From Burkholderiaceae bacterium (GTDB lineage: Bacteria; Pseudomonadota; Gammaproteobacteria; Burkholderiales; Burkholderiaceae_C): 64,000 nt of DNA. Both the position numbers and the translations under genes were made by a program. The notes beneath the pieces were generated by a model. That model was not told the DNA's origin. It saw only the letters and a list, made by a program, of their open reading frames with translations, and did not search any database. How positions within the stretch are numbered: position 1 is the stretch's first letter; every line of letters begins with the position of its first letter. The stretch covers positions 40,925 through 104,924 of the forward strand of contig JACKLO010000021.1 in assembly GCA_024235915.1 (NCBI GenBank). The letters run 5' to 3'. Below, one piece after another: positions 18,575 through 25,836 of the stretch.

Positions 18575-19375
18575 GTGTTCACCACGATAGACTCGCGCTC
18601 TAGGTCAACGGCCCGCGAGAAAGTGCCCCCCTCTTCACCAAAAAGTGAGTCAGGAAGGAAGCTGATCCACCCTGTCGTGCTCACGGGGATCAACAAGACC
18701 TACCTGCTGGGTGACGTCAAAGTGCCGGCGCTCACCGACATCAACCTGGTCATCCTGCCCAACCGTTTCACGGTGCTGTCCGGGCCATCGGGCAGCGGCA
18801 AGACCACGCTGCTCAACCTCATCGGTTGCATCGACCGCCCAGACGCCGGCCGCCTGATGGTGGGCGGCAAGCCAGTGCACCAGCTGGACGACGACCACCT
18901 GTCGGACTTCCGCGGCGAGCACCTGGGCTTCGTGTTCCAGAACTTCAACCTGCTGCCGGTGCTCACCGCGGCAGAAAACGTCGAATACCCGCTGATCCTG
19001 GCCGGCATGGCGGAATCCGAACGGCGCAGCCGTGTGCAGGCGTTGCTCTTGGCCGTCGGGCTGGCGGACCATGCACACAAGCGCCCGGGGCAGCTCTCTG
19101 GTGGACAGCGGCAGCGCGTGGCCATTGCGCGGGCGCTGGCACGCCGGCCGCAACTGGTGCTGGCCGACGAACCGACGGCCAACCTGGACAGCAAGACCGG
19201 CAACGAGATCATTGCGCTCATGCGCGACATGCAGCAGCAGCAGGGTGTGGCCTTCATCTTTTCCTCGCACGACCCCAAGCTGCTGGACGCGGCCGACGAC
19301 GCGGTCCACATCCATGACGGGCGCATCACCGGCATTGAACGTCGCCTGGCGTGGAACGGGGGCGAGGCCGCATGA
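18575..19375 (+). CDS. ABC transporter ATP-binding protein (LolD/MacB-type)
   Basis: 266 residues if started at the GTG at 18575. Walker A Gly-Pro-Ser-Gly-Ser-Gly-Lys-Thr-Thr is at 70-78, followed by the signature Leu-Ser-Gly-Gly-Gln-Arg-Gln-Arg and Walker B Leu-Val-Leu-Ala-Asp-Glu-Pro-Thr. The LolD/MacB subfamily normally begins about 30 residues before the first strand. A CTG at 18662 preceded by AGGAAGGA would give 238 residues and fits that length, so the true start is uncertain. It overlaps the permease gene (ATGA), and the two should form a mechanotransmission-type ABC complex working on a membrane-embedded or periplasmic substrate rather than a channel importer. Confidence 0.9.
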   Translation: MFTTIDSRSRSTAREKVPPSSPKSESGRKLIHPVVLTGINKTYLLGDVKVPALTDINLVILPNRFTVLSGPSGSGKTTLLNLIGCIDRPDAGRLMVGGKPVHQLDDDHLSDFRGEHLGFVFQNFNLLPVLTAAENVEYPLILAGMAESERRSRVQALLLAVGLADHAHKRPGQLSGGQRQRVAIARALARRPQLVLADEPTANLDSKTGNEIIALMRDMQQQQGVAFIFSSHDPKLLDAADDAVHIHDGRITGIERRLAWNGGEAA

Positions 19376-20772
19376 ATGCGCTGGCCCTGGCCTGGCGCAA
19401 CCTGCTGCGCAACCGCCGCCGCTCGCTGGCCACCCTGTCGGCCATGATGCTGGGCTTGGTGACCGTGCTGCTGTTCGGCGGCTACATCAAGGACCTGAAC
19501 TACGGCCTGGAAACCGACTTCGTGCAGCTCAGCGGCCACCTGCAGGTGCAGCACCGCGACTATCACCTGCTGGGTTCTGGCAACCCGGCCGCCTACGGGG
19601 TCAAGCAGCACGAACAGGTCATCGCCGCACTGCGCGCCGACGCTGAACTGGGCCCGATGCTGGCTGCGGCCACCCCCATCCTGCAGTTCGGCGGGCTGGC
19701 CGGTAATTCCGCCGCCGGGGTCACGCGCACGGTCTTCGTCACCGGCACCGTGGTGGAAGACCAGGTGCGCATGCGGCAGTGGAACGAACACGGCTTTCCA
19801 ACCCTGGCCAAGCACAACTCCTTGGCAGGGACGCCCATGAACACCGTCGTCGTCGGCACCGGTGTGGCGCGGGTGCTGCAGCTGTGCGGGCCGCTGAAGG
19901 TGCCCGATTGCCCGGCGGCCGGCCCGGACGTGGCCGCGGGGGCTGGTGGCGCCGCCCTGCCCGACGACATCTCGGCGCTGGCCGACACGGTGGGCAGCGG
20001 CGGCCCCGGCAGCACCGCCGGCCGGCCGCGCATCGAGATCCTGACGGCCAGCGCCCGCGGTGCGCCCAACGTGGCCGGCGTGGACGTGCTGGCGGCGGAG
20101 TTCCAGGGCATCAAGGAATTCGACGACGTGCACGTGGCCATGCACCTGCAGCAGGCGCAGCAGCTGGTCTTCGGCAACGCCGAACCGCAGGTGACGGCCA
20201 TCGCGCTGCAGCTGCACAGCACGGCGCAACTGGAGACCGCGCGAGCGCGACTGACGCAACTGCTGCAGGAGAAGTTTTCATCACAGCCGCTGGCGGTGCT
20301 GGACTTCGCCACGCTGAACCCCTTCTACGACCAGGCGTTGTCGATGTTTGCCGCCATCTTCGGCTTCATCGCGGTCCTGATCGGCTCCATCGTGCTGTTC
20401 ACGGTTGGCAACACGATGAGCACGGCGGTCGTGGAACGCACGGCGGAGATCGGCACGCTTCGCGCCATTGGCCTGCGCCGGCGCGGCATCCGCAACATCT
20501 TCGTCTGCGAAGGGCTGCTGCTGGGCGCCATCGGTGCCGTGGTGGGCACGTTGCTGGCCGTGCTGCTGGCCACCGCGATCAACCGGTCGGGCCTGACCTG
20601 GATGCCACCGGGCCGGGTGGAACCCATCGATCTGGCGGTGCGCGTGGCTGGTGAGTTCAGCATGCTGGTGTTCAGCGCTGCCTGGCTGCTGGTGGTGGGT
20701 GTGTTGTCGGCATGGCTGCCGGCCACGCGGGCGGCTCGCATGAACATCGTGGAGGCACTGCGCCATGTCTGA
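19372..20772 (+). CDS. FtsX/MacB-like ABC transporter permease
   Basis: 466 residues from an ATG overlapping the ATPase stop. One transmembrane helix near the N-terminus (about 20-42) follows the Trp-Arg-Asn-Leu-Leu-Arg-Asn-Arg-Arg-Arg motif typical of FtsX-fold permeases. A periplasmic MacB_PCD-like domain of about 270 residues follows, then three helices in the C-terminal third. The motif Glu-Ile-Gly-Thr-Leu-Arg-Ala-Ile-Gly-Leu-Arg between the second and third helices is the usual coupling region. Such permeases extract lipids or lipoproteins or drive periplasmic partners. A single permease gene suggests a homodimer, unlike the LolC/LolE pair. Confidence 0.9.
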   Translation: MNALALAWRNLLRNRRRSLATLSAMMLGLVTVLLFGGYIKDLNYGLETDFVQLSGHLQVQHRDYHLLGSGNPAAYGVKQHEQVIAALRADAELGPMLAAATPILQFGGLAGNSAAGVTRTVFVTGTVVEDQVRMRQWNEHGFPTLAKHNSLAGTPMNTVVVGTGVARVLQLCGPLKVPDCPAAGPDVAAGAGGAALPDDISALADTVGSGGPGSTAGRPRIEILTASARGAPNVAGVDVLAAEFQGIKEFDDVHVAMHLQQAQQLVFGNAEPQVTAIALQLHSTAQLETARARLTQLLQEKFSSQPLAVLDFATLNPFYDQALSMFAAIFGFIAVLIGSIVLFTVGNTMSTAVVERTAEIGTLRAIGLRRRGIRNIFVCEGLLLGAIGAVVGTLLAVLLATAINRSGLTWMPPGRVEPIDLAVRVAGEFSMLVFSAAWLLVVGVLSAWLPATRAARMNIVEALRHV

Positions 20773-21577
20773 CCCCCGCCAAGCACCGACCAGTGCGCGA
20801 CGCAGGCGACTCTTTCTGGCGGCCACCTTGTCGCCTTGGACAACCTTGGCAGGCGCCCAAGCGCCTGCCGCCACCGACGCCCAACGTATCCTGTCTGCCA
20901 GCGACGCGGTACGCAATCCACCGATGCCCTTCGCAGTGACCGTCACGTTGCTGGAGTTCCGCCAGGGCAAGCAAGTGGACAGCAGCGTGCTCACCGCCCT
21001 GTCCAAGGCAGCCGAGGACGGCCAGTACCGCACCTTGATCCGCATCGTCGAGCCGGCACGCGACCTCAACAAGCTGATGCTCAAGAACGGCAACGACCTG
21101 TGGTTCTACGACCCGTCCAGCCAGTCCAGCATTCGGCTGTCGCCGCAGCAACGTCTGCTGGGGCAGGCGTCCAACGGCGACGTGGTCACCGTGAACCTGG
21201 CGCGTGACTACCTGGCCGCGCTGCAGGGCGAAGAGGAAGTGGTGGACGGGGAACGCGTGAAGCGCCGGGCCCAGCGTCTGGAACTCACCGCCGTGTCACC
21301 CGACGTGACCTACCACCGGGTGGAACTGTGGGTGGACGCGGTCAATGCCCAGCCCATCCGTGCGCGCTTCTTTTCCGAGAGCAACCGGTTGCTCAAGACC
21401 GCCTTCTATCGCAAGTATGCGCAGCAACTGGGCCGGCCGCGGCCGACCGAGGTCATCATCATCGACGGCATCGACACCAGCTGGGTCACGGTGATGCGCT
21501 ACAGCGGCTTCGCCGCGCGAGAAACGCCCGATGCCTGGTTTCAGCGCGACTACCTGCCCCGATTCAAACCGGAATGA
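20765..21577 (+). CDS. LolA-like outer membrane lipoprotein-sorting family protein
   Basis: 270 residues, overlapping the permease by 8 bp. An Arg-rich N-terminus (Ser-Ala-Arg-Arg-Arg-Arg) and hydrophobic segment ending in Ala-Gly-Ala-Gln act as the export signal. The mature part has the recurring Leu-Met-Leu-Lys-Asn-Gly-Asn-Asp-Leu-Trp-Phe-Tyr-Asp-Pro and Ile-Arg-Leu-Ser-Pro-Gln-Gln-Arg motifs seen in the LolA_like/outer membrane lipoprotein-sorting family (PF17131 type). These are periplasmic proteins with an unclosed beta-barrel that can hold a lipid. With the adjacent ABC complex it is a plausible periplasmic carrier. It is not the housekeeping LolA. Confidence 0.85.
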   Translation: MSDPRQAPTSARRRRLFLAATLSPWTTLAGAQAPAATDAQRILSASDAVRNPPMPFAVTVTLLEFRQGKQVDSSVLTALSKAAEDGQYRTLIRIVEPARDLNKLMLKNGNDLWFYDPSSQSSIRLSPQQRLLGQASNGDVVTVNLARDYLAALQGEEEVVDGERVKRRAQRLELTAVSPDVTYHRVELWVDAVNAQPIRARFFSESNRLLKTAFYRKYAQQLGRPRPTEVIIIDGIDTSWVTVMRYSGFAARETPDAWFQRDYLPRFKPE

Positions 21578-22878
21578 CGATGACACGGTCCTTCTGCCCT
21601 TGCGCGGCGCTTCGCAGCAGCCTCCTTGTCCTGTGTCTCGGTGCTTGGGGCGGTGTTTCGGCCGCCGCCGACGCATCGGCACCCGACGGCCTTCCTGCAG
21701 AACTGGATGCCCTGAACCTTGCCGACCAGGTGGAGGTCAAGTCACCCACCAAGGTCACGCCATGGCGAGTCTTTGCCGAAGTTGGTCTTGGCCAGATTCG
21801 CGAGACCGCGGACAACCTCACGACGCGCCGGCTGTCGCTGGACGGGCGCTACGACGATCGCTGGAACAGCGCCGGCGGCCTGCGTGTGGTGCTTTCCGGG
21901 CGTATCGACGTTGGCCACCGCAGGGATGAGGGCACGCAGGACGTTGCCACGCTGCGGGAGGCCTACGTCGGTTGGCAGTTGAATGACGCCACGGCCTTGG
22001 AGTTCGGCCGCATCAACGTCCGTCACGGCGTGGCCTACGGCTACAACCCCACCGACTTCTTCCGGGGCAACGCTCTGCGCGCGGTCACCAGCCCCGACCC
22101 CGCCGTCCTGCGAGAGAACCGCCAGGGCACGGTGGCGCTGCAGGCACAGCACCTCTGGCGCAATGGTTCGATCACGGCGCTGGTGTCTCCCGACCTCGGC
22201 CACATGCCGACCCGCGACGCCTATTCACTGGACCTGGGCGCCACCAATCCCGGCACGCGCTGGCTGTTCGCGGTGGGACAACGGTTCAGCGACTGGTTGA
22301 ACCCTCAACTGCTGCTACAAGGTGGCACCGGGCAGTCGGCCCAGGGTGGGCTCAACCTGGCGGTACCGCTGGGCAACGCTGTCGTGGGCTTCGCTGAATT
22401 GGCCTGGGGCCAGGGTGAAACGGTGACCTCGGCCGCCCTGCAATCCGGCGGTCCGCGCCGATCGCGCACACGCAGTGCTCTGGGCCTCACGGTCACGACT
22501 GCATTCGACCTCAGCCTGACGCTGGAGGCCCAAGGCAACAGCGCCGGCCTGAACGACAGCGACTGGCGCAGCTTAGATGCCACGCAACGCGCAGCCGTCC
22601 TGGCCTGGGCCGACGCCCAACAGGATCTGCCGACGCGACAGGCCCTGTTCCTCCATGCGCTGTGGAAGAACGTGTCCGGCAGCGGCGTGGATCTGGCTGG
22701 CTACGTGCGCCGTGAAGCGGCCACGGGAAGTCGTGACCACTGGTTGGAGGTCCGGTACCGCTGGAACGACACAGACTTGGCGCTGCAATGGCAGCAGTAC
22801 AGCGGCGACGCGACCAGCGTGTTCGGCTTCGTGCCGGCACGCCGAAACATCGAGGTACAGCTCCGCCAGTACTTCTGA
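21574..22878 (+). CDS. Predicted outer membrane beta-barrel protein of the Lol-like cassette
   Basis: 434 residues from the ATG at 21574, which overlaps the previous stop (ATGA). The frame is open upstream, but only within the LolA-like gene. A signal peptide ends around Val-Ser-Ala-Ala-Ala. The mature protein alternates hydrophobic and polar residues with many aromatic and Arg residues and ends in Arg-Gln-Tyr-Phe, a terminal Phe typical of BAM substrates. I do not recognise a named family with certainty; it resembles porin-like proteins that accompany lipid exporters. Four overlapping or abutting genes suggest one inner-membrane to outer-membrane pathway. Confidence 0.72.
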   Translation: MTMTRSFCPCAALRSSLLVLCLGAWGGVSAAADASAPDGLPAELDALNLADQVEVKSPTKVTPWRVFAEVGLGQIRETADNLTTRRLSLDGRYDDRWNSAGGLRVVLSGRIDVGHRRDEGTQDVATLREAYVGWQLNDATALEFGRINVRHGVAYGYNPTDFFRGNALRAVTSPDPAVLRENRQGTVALQAQHLWRNGSITALVSPDLGHMPTRDAYSLDLGATNPGTRWLFAVGQRFSDWLNPQLLLQGGTGQSAQGGLNLAVPLGNAVVGFAELAWGQGETVTSAALQSGGPRRSRTRSALGLTVTTAFDLSLTLEAQGNSAGLNDSDWRSLDATQRAAVLAWADAQQDLPTRQALFLHALWKNVSGSGVDLAGYVRREAATGSRDHWLEVRYRWNDTDLALQWQQYSGDATSVFGFVPARRNIEVQLRQYF

Positions 22879-23219
22879 TCGGGCCAACACACTCCGCAAC
22901 GACTGGTCAGACAGCCCTCAGGCGGGCCACCGTCGTCGGGCCTTCGACGTACATACAACGGCGCACGCATGTTGACGCAGCGCCGGCCAGACCACACATC
23001 CGGGGGATTGCTGGGCACTACCCGGCCCTCCCGATGGGTGAGTTTGGCAACCATTTGCAACGCCACAGGATGATGACCGGCTGCCCCCCCTAACATCGGG
23101 CTGTCGTGGCCATTTCTGTTGTGTCCTTCACAGCAAGGGGGCTGGTTGTGGTGCTGACACCAGCACCCAACATCGAAACCAGGTGAAAGCCTCCAGGAGG
23201 GCGCCCCGGGCGCAGGCAT
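22879..23219. other. Non-coding gap before the second acyltransferase
   Basis: In this 341-bp stretch I see no convincing gene, RNA or terminator. At 23044-23058 TTGGCAACCATTTGCA resembles a sigma-54 element, but only nine bases separate GG and GC instead of ten, so it is probably not functional as such. A GGAGG at 23196-23200 lies 19 nt upstream of the ATG at 23220, too far to be a normal ribosome binding site. Confidence 0.5.
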
Positions 23220-24023
23220 ATGGCTCAAGTACTGCACAGTGCGCTGGAACTTCGATTCCAGGTGTATTGCATCGAGTGCAATTTCCTGTCGCCTCAGGAC
23301 TACCCCAGCGGCATGGAAAGTGACGAGCACGACGCCTCGGCGACGCACTTCTACGCCTTCGACGCCGATGAGGACCTTGTCGGTTACGTGCGGCTGATCC
23401 GCCCCGACGCCCAAGGCCGCTTCCCGCTGCACCGTCACTGCGACGTTTCCCATGTGGAACGGCTGCCCGCCTCCAGCAGCGCGGTCGAGATCAGCCGGCT
23501 CATGGTGCGCGCCGACTACCGCCGCCGTCGGGGGGATCGTCTCTCCGGCGTCACCGCGGAACAAAGCCGCGCAGCCTTCGCTGGCGAGCGGCGAAGCGAA
23601 GCGCCACAGATCCTGTTGAGCCTGTATCGGCAGATGTTTGCTTACTGCAGCGAGAAGGGCATTCGCCACTGGTACGCCGCCATGGAGCGCCCCTTGGCAC
23701 GCTCACTGTTGCGCTACAAGTTCGGCTTCCGGCCCATTGGCCCCGAAGCGGACTACTACGGCCCGGTCGCCCCCTACCTGGCTGATCTTCGGGAACTTGA
23801 GCTCCAGGTCAGCGCCCACCACCCGGCGCTGATGCAGTGGATGCGCCGCCCGCAATGTGACGACGCGGTGGACTGCACGGAGCAACGGTGGAGCCGCTAC
23901 CACATGCGTGGCGCCCATGCCGTGCCACCGGTGGCCGGCTTCATGTCAGAGATGGACGGCCCGAAATCGATTACGCCGCCGCACGGCGTCGACGCTCTCC
24001 AGCGCTTGTCTCTGGCGGCGTGA
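23220..24023 (+). CDS. Second exosortase-associated acyltransferase (paralogue)
   Basis: 267 residues. It shares the family motifs of the gene at 15845: Leu-Arg-Phe-Gln-Val-Tyr-Cys-Ile-Glu-Cys-Asn-Phe, Gly-Tyr-Val-Arg-Leu-Ile, Ser-Arg-Leu-Met-Val-Arg-Ala-Asp-Tyr-Arg-Arg-Arg, and His-Trp-Tyr-Ala-Ala-Met-Glu-Arg-Pro-Leu-Ala-Arg. Compared with that paralogue the N-terminus is about 25 residues shorter, and an in-frame stop at 23184 prevents extension. The C-terminus has some 45 extra residues of low similarity. Motifs are intact, so it may be active with a different acyl or amino acid preference, but the short N-terminus and poorly placed ribosome binding site leave some doubt. Confidence 0.88.
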   Translation: MAQVLHSALELRFQVYCIECNFLSPQDYPSGMESDEHDASATHFYAFDADEDLVGYVRLIRPDAQGRFPLHRHCDVSHVERLPASSSAVEISRLMVRADYRRRRGDRLSGVTAEQSRAAFAGERRSEAPQILLSLYRQMFAYCSEKGIRHWYAAMERPLARSLLRYKFGFRPIGPEADYYGPVAPYLADLRELELQVSAHHPALMQWMRRPQCDDAVDCTEQRWSRYHMRGAHAVPPVAGFMSEMDGPKSITPPHGVDALQRLSLAA

Positions 24024-24380
24024 GGACCTAGCCGGGCCTGGGCCCGTTCGGCACCGACTTCGATCGCCCCGCCCGGTGTATCCCGGGCTGCTTGGCTTGC
24101 AGAAGATCATGGCGCGGCCGGCGTCGTTGCCATCGCCGCGCGCATTTCGTCGGCATTGCCGAGCCGAGCGTGAGGGATTGCCGCTCTGCATCGACGCGTA
24201 TGCGGCCGTCGGCACTTCGCGCAATTTTTCACTGTGCAAGCCTCCAGCGCGCTCCGAGACTCCCGTCCTACGCCAGCGCCCCTCAAGCCGGGGATGGTTG
24301 CAGGTGTCGGCGGTTCTTACATTGCCCACCGGATCGCGGGCCAGGGAGCCCCGGCATTCGCACCGGGAAGCGACGTCACC
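24024..24380. other. Non-coding gap before the sugar transferase
   Basis: This 357-bp region has no supported gene. The frame of the sugar transferase stays open back to 24234, but the upstream part lacks features of the family. No consensus sigma-54 element or terminator with a T tract is visible. A promoter for the 24381 gene is expected here, but I cannot place it. Confidence 0.5.
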
Positions 24381-25760
24381 ATGATCAAGATCTTCAATCA
24401 CTACATGCACCGCCAGACCTTGATGCGCGTCCTGTCGGACCTGGGCTTCATCGTCGTGGCCATGCTGGTGGTGTTCTTCACGCAGACCGGCAGCCTGGAA
24501 TCGGTGCTCCCCATGGCCGGGCCGCAACTGGTGTCCTTGGCCGCCGGCATGTTCCTGATCAACGGTGCATCTGGCCTCTACCAGAAGGCGCCGAACTTCA
24601 CGATGCCTCAGGTGGTGGCGCGCGCCGCGCTGGCCCTGCTGCTCGCCCTGCCGTTGACATGGCTGCTGTTCGGCCTGCTGCCGGCGGATTTTGCGCAGCG
24701 AGACGCCGTGCGGGTCGCCGCGATGGTGGGGGTCGGAATCGTCACGCTGCGCCGCGTGTATGCCACCGCCTGGTCGAGCAGCCACACGCGCACACGCATT
24801 CTGGTGCTGGGCTGCGGGCCGGCGGCGCAGCTGGTCACGAACACGCTGCGCGATTCCGATCCACACGCCTTGGTGGTGGGTTACTACCCCAGCCCCAACG
24901 AAAGCGACTGTGCGGTGGACGCCACCATGGTGCTGTCGTCTGAGCGCACACTGAGCGAGACGGCCCACGCGCTGGAGGCTGACGAGATCGTCGTGGCACT
25001 CACCGAACGCCGGTCGGGCGCCATGCCGCTTCGCGAGTTGCTCGACTGCAAGCTCGTGGGTGTCAAGGTTCATGACATCAACACCCATTTCGAGAAGACC
25101 CTCGGCCAAATTCGCCTGGGTTTTGCCAACGCGGGCTGGTTGATCTTCGGCGATGGCTTCGATCAGGGCCTGGGCCGCAGTGCCGTCAAGCGTGTGTTCG
25201 ACGTGCTGACGGCCCTGTTGTTGATCGTGCTGTCGGCACCGATCATGCTGGTGGCGGCATTGGTCATCAAGCTGGACAGTCGCGGGCCGGTCTTCTACCG
25301 GCAGGAGCGCCTTGGGCAGGACGGCAAGCCCTTCATGGTGACCAAGTTCCGCAGCATGCGCACCGACGCCGAAAAGGACGGCAAGCCGCGCTGGGCCACT
25401 GTGCACGACGACCGTGTCACCCGCGTGGGCAACTTCATCCGCAAGACCCGCATCGACGAACTGCCGCAGCTGTTCAACGTGCTCAAGGGTGACATGAGCA
25501 TGGTGGGCCCCCGACCGGAACGCGCGTACTTCGTCGAACAACTGACGCAGCAGATCCCCTTCTTCGCGGTCCGTCATTCCGTCAAGCCGGGGGTGACGGG
25601 CTGGGCGCAGGTGCGCTACCAGTACGGCGCCACGGTCGAGGACTCGATCGAGAAGCTGCAGTACGACCTGTACTACGTGAAGAACCATTCGCTCTTTCTC
25701 GACCTGATGATCCTGTTCGAGACGGTGGCGGTGGTGCTCACCGGCAAGGGCGCCCGCTGA
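24381..25760 (+). CDS. XrtA/PEP-CTERM-system sugar-phosphate transferase (TIGR03013-like, WcaJ-type)
   Basis: 459 residues from the ATG at 24381, where a compact start matches the family. Four to five N-terminal transmembrane helices are followed by a CoA-binding-like Rossmann segment (Leu-Val-Leu-Gly-Cys-Gly-Pro-Ala). The C-terminal bacterial sugar transferase domain has Ala-Val-Lys-Arg-Val-Phe-Asp, Pro-Val-Phe-Tyr-Arg-Gln-Glu-Arg, Lys-Phe-Arg-Ser-Met-Arg, and Lys-Thr-Arg-Ile-Asp-Glu-Leu-Pro-Gln. It transfers a sugar-1-phosphate to undecaprenyl phosphate, the first committed step of the polymer, at the inner membrane. It is 76 nt ahead of prsK. It belongs functionally with the operon at 1-15568 although encoded separately. 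Confidence 0.93.
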   Translation: MIKIFNHYMHRQTLMRVLSDLGFIVVAMLVVFFTQTGSLESVLPMAGPQLVSLAAGMFLINGASGLYQKAPNFTMPQVVARAALALLLALPLTWLLFGLLPADFAQRDAVRVAAMVGVGIVTLRRVYATAWSSSHTRTRILVLGCGPAAQLVTNTLRDSDPHALVVGYYPSPNESDCAVDATMVLSSERTLSETAHALEADEIVVALTERRSGAMPLRELLDCKLVGVKVHDINTHFEKTLGQIRLGFANAGWLIFGDGFDQGLGRSAVKRVFDVLTALLLIVLSAPIMLVAALVIKLDSRGPVFYRQERLGQDGKPFMVTKFRSMRTDAEKDGKPRWATVHDDRVTRVGNFIRKTRIDELPQLFNVLKGDMSMVGPRPERAYFVEQLTQQIPFFAVRHSVKPGVTGWAQVRYQYGATVEDSIEKLQYDLYYVKNHSLFLDLMILFETVAVVLTGKGAR

Positions 25761-25836
25761 GCGGCGCGGCAGCCTGGCCTGACATCGCCCTGCCCGCGGC
25801 CCCTGGGATGGCCCTGCGGCGGCTGCCTGTGGTCTG

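Noticed and set aside
23044..23058. Sigma-54-like sequence upstream of the second acyltransferase
   Set aside because: The GG and GC elements are nine bases apart instead of ten, a spacing RpoN does not tolerate well, and TGGCAA is off consensus.
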